Assembly (NCBI RefSeq): GCF_021462225.1
Contig: NC_061812.1
Span: 47,597,363 to 47,661,362, forward strand
Source: Girardinichthys multiradiatus
Taxonomy: Eukaryota > Chordata > Actinopteri > Cyprinodontiformes > Goodeidae
Length of the DNA stretch: 64,000 nt
Reading direction: 5' to 3'
Part shown: piece by piece, positions 21,442 through 30,290 of the stretch
How the letters are laid out: each line of letters opens with the position of its first letter
Numbering within the stretch: position 1 is the first letter of the stretch
Notes under the pieces: generated by a model
The model's database searches: none
The model's input: only the letters and a program-made list of their open reading frames with translations
Told to the model about the DNA's origin: nothing
Position numbers and translations under genes: made by a program

Positions 21442-24297
21442 ATGGATCGTTCTCATTTAAATCCCCACGAACTTAAACGATACAACGAAAAAAATCGCTG
21501 TTATTGGATGCGATCCATACGAAGTTCCTGCAGACTGTTTTCAACACCTTTCATCAACTGACAGGCTTCCAGATTTTTCCTTACACAACCCGTCTTCATA
21601 CACCGGGGAAAGTCTGAAAGCTTTTAAAAGCACAGATGCCTATCGATATTTCACGGCTGGCTGGGTCATTGACCCGAAAATATGGTATCAGAAGAACAAG
21701 AAAATATTCTTGTGTAAAGCAAAGGTAAGTTGTGTTCTACTGATCTTTATGCTTGATGTAAACAGCAGCTAACACTGTTAGCATTGCAAAGGGGTAAGCT
21801 AGGATCATTTAAATCATCCACTGAAACATAGAGCAGGACTAATGATTAATGTAAGAGTGATGTTAAGGCCCTAAATAAACAATTTTGAAATTTCAAGGCG
21901 TGGGTGAACGAACATCAAGCTCCTGACTGTTGCAAAAAGTCACGGGGGGGGGGGTGTTCCGAGTACCTGAGGTTAATATATTGTACTTGTCCCAAGAAAG
22001 TTAAAGTCTCACATTCATCTTGATAAGTATTTTCTAGTTCTACTTTACTAATAGATCACATTCTTTAACTTCAGGTGAATCACTCTCAGACCATAAATGC
22101 CACACCCACACAACCCTGGGTTGTTGTCAGAGAGGATGGGACAGTGCTAATGGCTCACTGCACCTGTAAAGCAGGATTGGTTGAAGCATGCTCCCATGCA
22201 GCTGCACTGATGTATGCACTACTAGCAGCAGTCAATGTCAAAGATGGACAGTCCAGCACTCAGGAGGCCTGTGCCTGGGTCATTCCAGGCAAAACATCTC
22301 AAATCCAGTATGAGGAACTGAGCAAAATATCAATGACCAAGAAGAATCAATCAAAATCCACTACACTGCCCAGCATTCCTGTCCCTTCAGAGGATGAATA
22401 CATGAGGTTCTTCCAACAGCTGCATGAGTGTGATGTCCAGGAAGGAAATCCCAACGGAACGGCTATTTTGTCTGTCATCGCGGGTCACTTTGACAAATAC
22501 ATACCACATACCAAAGACTGTCCAACTGAACTTGCCACAAACTCTGACAAGTCTCTTCTCGAATGCAAGATTACATGCAGATTTATCATCACTACTGGTA
22601 GAGAGTGAAAAGGTCTTTGATGATCTTCAGCTAACGGAAAAAGAGGTATGTGCATTGACAGTCTAATTCTTCACTAAATTTGTAAAGCACTTCCTTATTT
22701 TTTATATTATTGGTATATTCAATAAGATTACTACACTTTTGGTAAAAGCTTCTGGTAAATGCATATTGGGTAAGTACTGGTATTAAGTATACTATTTGTA
22801 CTTTGCTTAACACAAGGGTCCGCAACCTAAGGCTCCAAAGCTACAAGTGGCTCTTTGGATCTTCCACAGTGGGTCTTGATAACATAGGCTAAAAATAAAA
22901 AAGAAACAACTAATGTTGTTTTTTCCTGAAGACCTTTTTAAAAAACTACTTTTTACTCATGTAACATTTGTGGCTCTAAACGAGTGTTATTTAGCTGGGC
23001 CGAGGGCAAATTTGGAACGTAAAGGTTGCAGACCCCTGGCTTAACACTAATATAAACAGAAGTATCAACATTAAAAACTGCATTTAACTAATCTTCAGTG
23101 TTCAAAACATCTTGCAGTCATTTTCAGTAGAAAAGGCAACTAGAGAACAGTCAGCCAGCAAGGTGTGGTTTGAGCAAAGAGCAGGCAGAGTCACAGCATC
23201 GGTCTTCCATGAGGCAGGCAGGACGGACAGTGCCATATCCTTGATTAAAAGGATTTGTTACCCTCGATCCTGTCAGGTTTCTATTGAGGCAGTGAGGTAA
23301 AGACAGAAGTGCATATGGAAAGGCTACATAACCAACCAGGTTTACCCAGGGTTGGTTTTTATTTAATGTTTGAGGGATATTGCAGAGTAACAAAATTATC
23401 ATTACACTTCAAAGACTTAAGTGATGCAAGCTCAAGATAAGATCCCAGTCCTAACACTTCCACTATTTCATTTCTGCTCTGTCGAAAAGTCAGGTAATTA
23501 CAAAGTTAGATAATGTATACAATGCATAATTAGATCATGTTTGCATAACTGCTAATGCACAGGTTTTAGATGTGAAGTAGTATACTCTAGGTTGTGATTG
23601 TTGTAAGTAGGAGTCAATCTAATTCATGTGTAACATAATTTTTCTAGATGGGGAAATCTAAATGAGCCAGTAGCAAGGATACATTACATCAAAGCGTTGC
23701 AAGATCATCACACAGGTTTCCAGGTGACAACAGCAGGCCTCATCATCAACACATCTTTGCTGTGGATCTGTGCATCGCCAGATGGGATCATTACATGTGT
23801 CTGCCATGGTAAAGGTGTGCTTAAAATAAAATGTCCCTTTACCCTCAAAAATAGCTCTCTTGCCAACAGCTGTAACACTGACACAAACGTCTGTCTAGTG
23901 GAAAAGGACAATGTGATGACACTGAAGGCAAATCACAAATACATGTCACAAGTTCAAGCCCAAATGCGTATTGCAGGTGTACAGTATTGTGACTTTGTTG
24001 TGTGGAGTCCCACTGAAACGTTTATACAATGCATTCATGCAGTTCATCAAAACTAGACCTCTGCCAGAACTTTTGGGAAAGTACTACACGGTACCACGCA
24101 CAGTGGTCTCCCCAATCTCAGAGAAACAGCCACCTTCAGGATGATACTGTGGTGAACCACAGGGAGCTCCAGAGGATGTAGTCATCTGTGCATCAAAACT
24201 ATGCAAGCGAGGACACTTTCACAAGTCTTGCTTGCAGATGACAAGGGTTCCAAAAGTGTGGAAATGTTATGAATGCAGGAAGATAAAGCCAAACTGA
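21442..24297 (+). pseudogene. SWIM zinc finger / YqaJ-like nuclease / PHD-type protein of ISL2EU element
   Basis: Four exons with consensus GT/AG borders: 21442-21724, 22075-22645, 23118-23296, 23648-24297. Exon 1 has a family-typical segment (STDAYRYFTAGWVIDPKIW). Exon 2 has a SWIM zinc-binding motif CTCKAGLVEACSH. Exon 3 has KVWFEQRAGRVTAS. Exon 4 has the YqaJ-type nuclease core: RWGNLNEPVAR, ASPDGIITC and GVLKIKCPF, then YCDFVVWSP, and a Cys/His-rich PHD-like end (CKRGHFHKSC, CYEC). The ExK catalytic pair of the nuclease reads K-I-K, so the acidic residue is lost. Frameshifts lie in a 7-A run near 21490 and near 22540, and a stop at 24056. Presumed role: recombination or processing partner of the transposase. 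Confidence 0.75.
22813..23038. mobile_element. hAT-type MITE in an intron of the ISL2EU gene
   Basis: A 226-bp element, beginning CAAGGGTCCGCAACCT and ending AGGTTGCAGACCCCTG, i.e. terminal inverted repeats of about 16 bp with few mismatches. It is flanked by a perfect 8-bp direct repeat GCTTAACA (22805-22812 and 23039-23046). An 8-bp target duplication and CAGGGGTC-like ends are the signature of hAT-superfamily elements. No coding capacity. It lies in the intron between exons 2 and 3 of the YqaJ-like gene. Confidence 0.9.
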
Positions 24298-24568
24298 GGA
24301 ACTACACTGTTATGCAACAGACATTGTACAAAGCTAACATAACAAAAGGATATTCAATAATATTTAGCCTAAGGTTTTGTTTCCTTTTGTTCTGATGCCA
24401 GAGTTTTCCACTTATAAACATGGTGTCATTCCAGTAATCCCACTTCGGGTTATTTTCTAACTAAGTCGAAATACCTTATTATTAAGGTACTGCGATTGTC
24501 TTGTGGTCTTTTAAAGTTGTGTCTGACCTGCCTTCTTTATTCCCTTTTGTTCTTATTCTAATGATATG

Positions 24569-24821
24569 CTTGAAATAAAATCTACACTGAGGAGAGGGAC
24601 AAGCATAGATGAGGAGGGAAGAGGAGAGGAAGGAAGGGAAGAAGAGGGGCAGTGGGAGAGGAGGGATATTCTAATTCCAATTCTATTATTTTAATGTATT
24701 GTAACAAGATAATTAAAATTAGAATATTCAACCTCTCTTCCTGCCTCTCTCCTTCCCTTCCTTCCTCTCCTCCTTACTATCCTCTTTCCATCTCTTCTTT
24801 CAGTGTATATTTCATTTCAAG
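24569..24821. repeat. Long imperfect foldback (purine arm / pyrimidine arm)
   Basis: The left arm starts CTTGAAATAAAATCTACACTGA and continues with a GGAGAGG/GAAGGGAAG purine tract, then ATATTCTAATTCCAATTCTA. The right arm is its inverted counterpart, ending TCAGTGTATATTTCATTTCAAG. The arms are about 110-120 bp each with a short centre near 24697. It may be a small foldback element inserted in the spacer between the two ISL2EU genes, or part of the element itself. Confidence 0.75.
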
Positions 24822-24934
24822 TAGAACTACTGCAGATAAAATCTACATTGTGAGGAGAGGAAGATGAGGACGTGGGATGATTTTCTTGTCTTGTTTTTAA
24901 TCTTGTCTTAATTTTGTGCGTTATTAAAAAAAAA

Positions 24935-25015
24935 AAAAAAAAGATACTTTATTGATCCCCGAGGGGAAACTAGACCCTCTGCATTTAACCCATCCCTTAT
25001 AGGGATCAGATTAAA
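24935..25015 (-). repeat. Short dispersed repeat tail with poly(A) tract
   Basis: AGATACTTTATTGATCCCCG followed by GAGGGGAAAC and CTCTGCATTTAACCCATCCC is a very common short repeat phrase in fish genomes, probably a LINE- or SINE-related tail. An A run of about 18 precedes it at 24925-24942. The orientation and class are uncertain. Confidence 0.55.
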
Positions 25016-25167
25016 ATCACAATTGAAAAATGGTGACATGTTTCTCATGTTTCTCTTCAGTAGTAAACCTTTAAAACATTAAATATTGTAATAATGAAAC
25101 AAGTATATTGTTTGATCAACAAAAGTCAGATTTATTTCAAAATTAAATACTTTGTGAGTTGGGATGT

Positions 25168-26004
25168 TTAATTCTGCATGTCATCACGCTGGTGGAACAA
25201 CAGGAGGGCAAAGATTACAGAGGGCACAACACATATCACCATTTTGTCTAGTGGCGTGAGTCCATCTGAGGCTGAACAACAAAGTGATATGGGTATGGTT
25301 CCTTGCAAAATAGAGTACTTATTCCTTACAAGTCCTATAATTCTCTCCACATGGATGCGCACAGCTGCCAGTCCTCTCAACGACTCGATTTTCTCTGGGT
25401 GAAGCTGTGCTTTTCCTTTGGTAAAGGCAGGTATCTTGAGTTGTGCATTGACAAGTCCTACAGAATCTGCTACATTAAACCCTCTGCCAGCAAGAACCAC
25501 ATCCCCAGGGGACAACAGGTCAAGATATCCACTATGCTCCGTCACATACTTATCACTTGTCCTACCACCCCAACCTTTTGAAACAAAGCTAATGACCCCT
25601 TGTGGTGTTATGGAAATGAGATACTTAACTGTATTATGAAGTTTATATTGTGAATAGGTTTGTGCACGTGCTCTCATCTCTTTAGGTCTTTCAATGAATA
25701 TCTCAAAGCAGTCAATAATACTAGTGCAATTTTTGAAGTTTTTTCTGTAACACATGGGAAGACTAATTAAAATCTGATCTCTGCTTGGCCACCTTATAAT
25801 ATTACACAGCCGGAAATATATAAGATTCAGTGTGTTGTTGAAAACCCTACTAGCAGTTGATATTGATGTATGAAAACAATGACCTAGAAAAAAAAGTGGT
25901 AAATTCATTCTCAAGCGCATTAATGTTAGTAAAAACTGCTGAAAAGGTGACAAACATGACTTAACATTAAGTAATGGTGATATAAAAGAGAATACAACAA
26001 TCAA
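25168..26004 (-). pseudogene. DDE transposase (DDE_Tnp_4 type) of ISL2EU element, catalytic Asp lost
   Basis: A 278-residue open frame. A helix-turn-helix-like segment is at about 25-75. The first catalytic Asp is D98 in SIIDCFEIFIERP. The second should be in the GDVVLA(D)RGF motif, but here residue 173 is Gly (GDVVLAGRGF). The Glu is E220 in RIHVERIIG. The layout is that of IS5/PIF-Harbinger-related transposases with THAP domains. The reading frame is long and otherwise well preserved, but the Asp-to-Gly change should abolish catalysis. The N-terminal THAP exon lies upstream at 26156-26387. Confidence 0.85.
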
Positions 26005-26155
26005 TTTACATCCTGCTGTAGACAGATATCTAAGCTAACAACTGCAATCTCTGAAGCAAAATATTCAGATCTTCATATCAAATGCATTTGTTACACACGG
26101 TGTCTAATCAGTTTCATTCTAATCACTTAATTTTCTGAAAAATATGTTCAAGACA

Positions 26156-26387
26156 TTAAATCCAGTTGGCAGTAGCTTGAGCTAGCTCTCCGGACGTGCT
26201 TTGAAACTCACATGATACAAAATGTGCACTGCACAGATGGCTACTTGCAGTTGGCGTCCAGTTAGCCCTCCTGATCGCTGACAGCCATCTCTGACGATGT
26301 TCTTCCTCTTTCGGTAAGCGATAAAAAGAAATATTCGGGTCACTTTTCTTATTATCATACCCAACTGCACAACACACGGACGGCATC
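26156..26387 (-). pseudogene. THAP-domain exon of the ISL2EU transposase
   Basis: Starts at MPSVCCAVGYDNKK (ATG about 26387; an upstream in-frame ATG at 26407 adds seven residues). THAP hallmarks follow: SFYRLPKEEEHRQRWLSAIR, W-x-P, and LCSAHF. THAP is a C2CH zinc module that binds the transposon ends. In this copy the second zinc ligand is Tyr (CCAVGY where CxxxC is expected), so the finger is probably damaged. The link to the DDE frame downstream (25168-26004) must be by splicing or is broken; no clear junction was identified. Confidence 0.8.
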
Positions 26388-27635
26388 TTCAACGACCGGG
26401 GCACCAAAGAAGGTACTCAATATGGCGGCGGCTAGAGTTCGGTGAGCGTGTGACGTCAGCTGCAAGGCATCTATACTGAGTGATTTTAAAATCTTTAAGT
26501 CAAAAGCGGTAGGAAGAGTTTGCTCAGATATGCGGGCAAGAAACGGCAAAACCGGGGTCAAAATGGCAACTTCAATCCAAGATGGCCGACTTCCTGTTGG
26601 GTTTGGACCAATGCTCCAAGAGACTTTTTTGTAGGTACTGGGAAGTTTCACAAATTTCACAATCCTCGGTCAAAGCATGGCTTGGGGCTGATTTTTAAAA
26701 ATGTTCTAGGGGGTGCTGTGGATGAATAAGGCCACGCCCACCAAATATGTCATCAGATCTCTGTTGGGGACTGGACTAGGATCAATCACATTGAATTTGG
26801 TGCAGATCCGATGATGTATGTGGAAATTAGAGCCAAATGTATGGCCATGGCATGACATCCAACTTCGCCACGCCCTTTTATGAAAAGTCACTGTGCTTCA
26901 AACGAAGTTAGACCCACTAGTTATCTGTCTTCTGACACAGTTTCAAGTTGATTGGGTCAAGAGGGTTGGAGAGGCACCTCTCTAAGTGAAAAAAGTGACT
27001 TCCTGTTCTCAGGGGGCGTGGCTTTGATGATGTCATCATTTGACCAGATAGGATTGTTGGTGACCTGAGAGGGATCAATAATGCCAGGTTTGGTGTATTT
27101 CAGCCAATTTATGTGAAAGTTGTTGCTATTCGAAATTTGCGGCGAGAAGGCTATCTTCCCTCCAACATGCTTAAAAACTCACAATCTTGATAAATTTTAA
27201 TCCCCAATGCCTTAACTATATACTGACCAAATATGAAGCTGGAAGCTCAAAATCCCTAGGAGGAGTTCATTAAAGTTCGACATGTATGAAAAGTGAAAAA
27301 CGTCCAAAATGACCGACTTCCTGTCGGTTTTAGGGCATACCCCCATACCCCCAAACTTTTATGTTGTGGATGGATTGGGGTTTACAGTGCAAGAGACTTT
27401 TTTTCATGATTTGGGGAGATCTAGCTATGTACCAAATTTCAACTCTCTAGGACTTACCAGTTGGCCTATGTCACTTTAGGGGGCGCTGTAGTGCCGTTTG
27501 GCCACGCCCATTTTCAAATCCATTAGAATACGAAAATGTCCATTGGGGGACAACTTTCTGTGAAGTTTGGTGAGTTTTTGAATATGTTAAGGCCTCCAAA
27601 AAGCCAATTCATTTCCCGGATGAATAATAATAAAC

Positions 27636-27841
27636 GGAGCAATTACAATAGGCCCTTGCAGGCCTTCCTGCTCGGGCCTAATAAGAAATCCTACGATTAC
27701 AATAGGCCCTTGCAGCCTTACTGCTCGAGCCTAATAAACAGAGCGATTACAATAGGCCCTTGCAGGCTTTCTATCTCGGGCCTAATAATAAGAAATCTAC
27801 CGATTCCAATAGGCCCTTGCAGCCTTCCTGCTCGGTCCTAA
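27636..27841 (+). repeat. Four tandem copies of the repeat's 3' terminus
   Basis: CGATTACAATAGGCCCTTGC or a close variant (27639, 27694, 27744 and 27801, roughly) is followed each time by a hairpin-closing CTGCTCGGGCCTAA or variant, ending at 27681, 27734, 27785 and 27841. Spacer text AATAAGAAATC separates the units. Each unit can fold as GCCC-GCAGG / CCTGC-GGGC. The units differ by a few bases, so the duplication is not recent. Confidence 0.9.
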
Positions 27842-27843
27842 AA

Positions 27844-27975
27844 ATCTTAGAATGTGTATCACTGTACTGTCTTTCTGGACCTGATGTGTAAATGAGTAGT
27901 AAGCATGTTATCAAAAGAGAGATTAATCATATATTTGTGTTCTAGTAGATCATGAGATCTGTGGCAAGATATAGG
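27844..27975 (+). repeat. 132-bp direct repeat, copy 2
   Basis: Same length and orientation as 17482-17613, about 95% identical by eye. It begins two bases after the last terminus of repeat copy B. Confidence 0.9.
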
Positions 27976-28629
27976 AAATAACAATGACTTTTTACACCCA
28001 GCTCAATAACTTTCCTCTTTTTTAAAGAATGAAAGATATAGGCTATATAGATATGGATTCAGTTTAAAAACCTCTGTTTACAATAGACTGATAGTTGCTA
28101 TGAATTCAGGTAGTCTGGATTGGCTGAGCTCACTTTAGAAACAGTCTTATAATATCAACATATAGTACATATGTATGCATGATTTTGATAAGCATATGAC
28201 AAAAAAATTATCTGAATCCACCATTTCTTGCAACACTTTTGTGTGACTGTCTGAACTGAAGCTGCTCTCGACTATCTGTCTTTTTGTGGACTTTGGTTCT
28301 AACTTTAACACAATCGAACAAAGCATACTGATAAGGATTCAACATTGCCCAATATTATCTGCCCAATATGATCTGTTTCTGGATCAGAGACTTCTTTATA
28401 AAACAAAACCCAGATGGTCAGAGTAAGTATGCATCCCTGCATAACTTTCAGTCTCAGTACTGACTTCTTCTCTCCCCCTCCTCCACATTCTCGACACATC
28501 AAGCAACTCAAAGAACTGACAGTAAAATTTGATTTCCACCAGTTAATTAATGGTCCCTTTCGTCTTCCTAGAAATAGGCAAACCGTAATAGATTTAATTT
28601 TTCAAATAAACCTGAATGAAATATTGAAC
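27976..28629 (+). other. No gene; scraps of LINE coding sequence
   Basis: Around 28285-28320 the plus strand reads VDFGSNFNTIEQSIL, similar to the FVDFSSAFNTI block of fish LINE reverse transcriptases. It is followed after a frame change by RDFFINKTQMVRV and SLSTD (about 28390-28460), normally a few dozen residues further along. 28500-28620 has FDFHQLINGP and VIDLIF, reminiscent of a LINE endonuclease. The pieces do not form one frame and may come from more than one LINE. Confidence 0.4.
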
Positions 28630-28699
28630 ATAAAATCAGTCTTTATGCAGATGATGTATTACTATTTCTCCAGCATCAGGTAATTGGATTGATACATTC

Positions 28700-29309
28700 T
28701 GTCATGATTCCAGCCCTTCAGCTCCACCTTGACTGTGCTGATTACTCATTGCCTTCACCTGCACTGGGCTGCTTCTATTTAATCAGCTGCTCATCACCAG
28801 CTCAGCGCGAGACCGTCTGTGGCCTCTGTCACAGCTTTCAAGCCTTGATTCATGTTTCAAGAGAGTTTTTTCTGGTTACCTGATCCTGCCTGTTTTTTGA
28901 CCACAGGTTTCTGCCTAGTCCTTCTGCTGTTCGGAAAAATCCTGACCTCACGTTGCTGAAACCTACCTGTCTCTGACTCTGTCTCTGGATTACTGGACTA
29001 CCCCTGCCTGAAACCCTCCAGTGCTTTACCTTGGATTGTCTCCCGCTTCTGCATCTGGTTGGTGGAAATATTCTCTGTCCCCTGTTTGTTCCTGGAACCC
29101 CCAAGGCCTCCTGTTGTCCACTTCCCCTTCCTCCCCGGCTGGATTTCAGTTCCCTGATAAACATCCATTCCTGTCCTTCCTGTCTGACCGCTTCAGTGGA
29201 ACCTCTTCTACCCAATTATTATTATTTTTTTTTAATATTAAAACTTTTGGTTAACCATTCTCTTGTCTGGCTGCGTTTTGGGTTCTGGTTGAGTTGCTTC
29301 ATCGTTACA
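28700..29309 (+). repeat. Gypsy 2 5' LTR (610 bp)
   Basis: TG...CA bounded. Its last 203 bp (29107-29309) match 31773-31976 almost base for base, which proves that this is an LTR. A gag ATG follows at 29326, leaving 16 bp for a possible primer-binding site. Confidence 0.9.
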
Positions 29310-29325
29310 GTACGATCTCGCCAGT

Positions 29326-29890
29326 ATGAACCCACAGCCGAATCCCGATTGGTGTTCTAAAGTAGAGGGGGCTATTACTGGCCTAGAAAGAAATGTCCAG
29401 GACTTTCTTCTCTTAAAATCACCCAGGTCCAAGCTAGTTCCTCAGTTGCTCAACCACTCCCCTCTACTGTTACTCCGACGGCTAACGCAAACAACGAGCC
29501 TAAGCTTCCCCCCCCCTGAGCGTTTTAATGGGGATCCTGAACAATGCAGACCTTTTTTGACCCAGTGTTCCCTGCTATTTGAACTCCAGCCCACTGCCTT
29601 TCCTTCGGAACGGGCCAAGGTGGCCTATACAATCTCTCTACTGTCTGGTAAAGCTAAGCTTTGGGGAACTTCTGAGTGGGAGAATGATGCTGACTGCTGT
29701 GACTCATTTATAGAGTTTTCTGATGAGATGAAGAGGGTTTTTGATCCTATTCGACTTGAGAGAGAGGCTGCCAGGAGACTGTTCTCTCTCAGACAGGGCT
29801 CTCGACCTGTTACTGACTACATTATCAATTTCCATGCCTTGAAGTCTAGTTGTTTTTGGAATAATGAAACCCTGTTTATCATCTGTATCC
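29326..29890 (+). pseudogene. Gypsy 2 gag, 3'-truncated
   Basis: Begins MNPQPNPDWCSKVEGAI. It contains the retrotransposon Gag core: PPERFNGDPEQCRPFLTQCS, then PTAFPSERAKVAYTISLLSG, KAKLWGTSEWEN and RRLFSLRQGSRPVTDYIINF. The frame is open to the deletion point at about 29890, where RT thumb sequence takes over. No zinc knuckle remains because that part is deleted. Confidence 0.85.
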
Positions 29891-30290
29891 TTTCTGGGCT
29901 TTGTCATAGCTCCTGGCAGAATTCACATGGACCCCTCAAAGGTGGCTGCAGTCCTGGGCTGGCCTGACCCATCCAGTTTGAAGGAACTTCAACGTTTTCT
30001 TGGGTTTGCCAATTTTTACCGCCGTTTTATTAAGGGTTATAGTTCTGTGGCCGCCCCTCTTTATCAACTCACTTCTATAAAGACTCAGTTCAAATGGTCC
30101 TCAGAAGCCAAACAGGCCTTTGACAAACTAAAACGTCTCTTTACCTCAGCTCCTATTCTGCGTTTTCCAGATTCATCGAACCCTTTTGTTGTGGAGGTTG
30201 ATGCCTCGGAGACTGGGGTCGGCGCAGTCCTGTCGCAAAGGTTTTCAGATGATGCTAGGTTACATCCTTGTGCTTTTTTTTTCTCGCCGG
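29890..30290 (+). pseudogene. Gypsy 2 RT thumb and RNase H start
   Basis: Open in the frame starting near 29864: [51 protein letters not shown] and [16 protein letters not shown]. It runs out of frame at a T run at 30273-30281. One T fewer would join it to the following frame, so a single-base insertion separates it from the RNase H/integrase part. Confidence 0.85.

Larger units (their letters stand above)
21343..26471. mobile_element. ISL2EU-type DNA transposon (THAP/DDE transposase plus YqaJ-like nuclease)
   Basis: A 5,129-bp insertion in repeat copy B. Ends are imperfect inverted repeats of roughly 60 bp: GATGTGTTTCAGGAGGATGA at the left, GATGCCTTGCAGCTGACGTC inward from the right, both reaching TTGAGTACC. 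TATA occurs on both sides but only once in the uninterrupted copy A, giving a TA or TATA target duplication. It encodes two divergent genes: a plus-strand SWIM-YqaJ-PHD protein (21442-24297) and a minus-strand THAP plus DDE transposase (25168-26387). The pairing of an IS5-like transposase with a YqaJ exonuclease is a known feature of the ISL2EU (IS4EU) superfamily. Both genes carry disabling changes. Confidence 0.85.
20424..27841 (+). repeat. Non-coding teleost repeat, copy B, split by a transposon
   Basis: Starts TTAAAGCTGCAAGCAGCATT directly after the end of copy A and runs to 21342. It resumes at 26472 after the ISL2EU-type insertion (TTAAGAGTATA | TATACTGAGTGATTTT; copy A reads straight through this point) and ends at 27841. 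Without the insert it is about 2.29 kb, which I take as the near-complete length. Both ends are palindromic: GCTGCAAGCAGC at the start, GCCCTTGCAGG...CCTGCTCGGGC at the end. The terminal segment is present four times (27636-27841). Confidence 0.85.
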
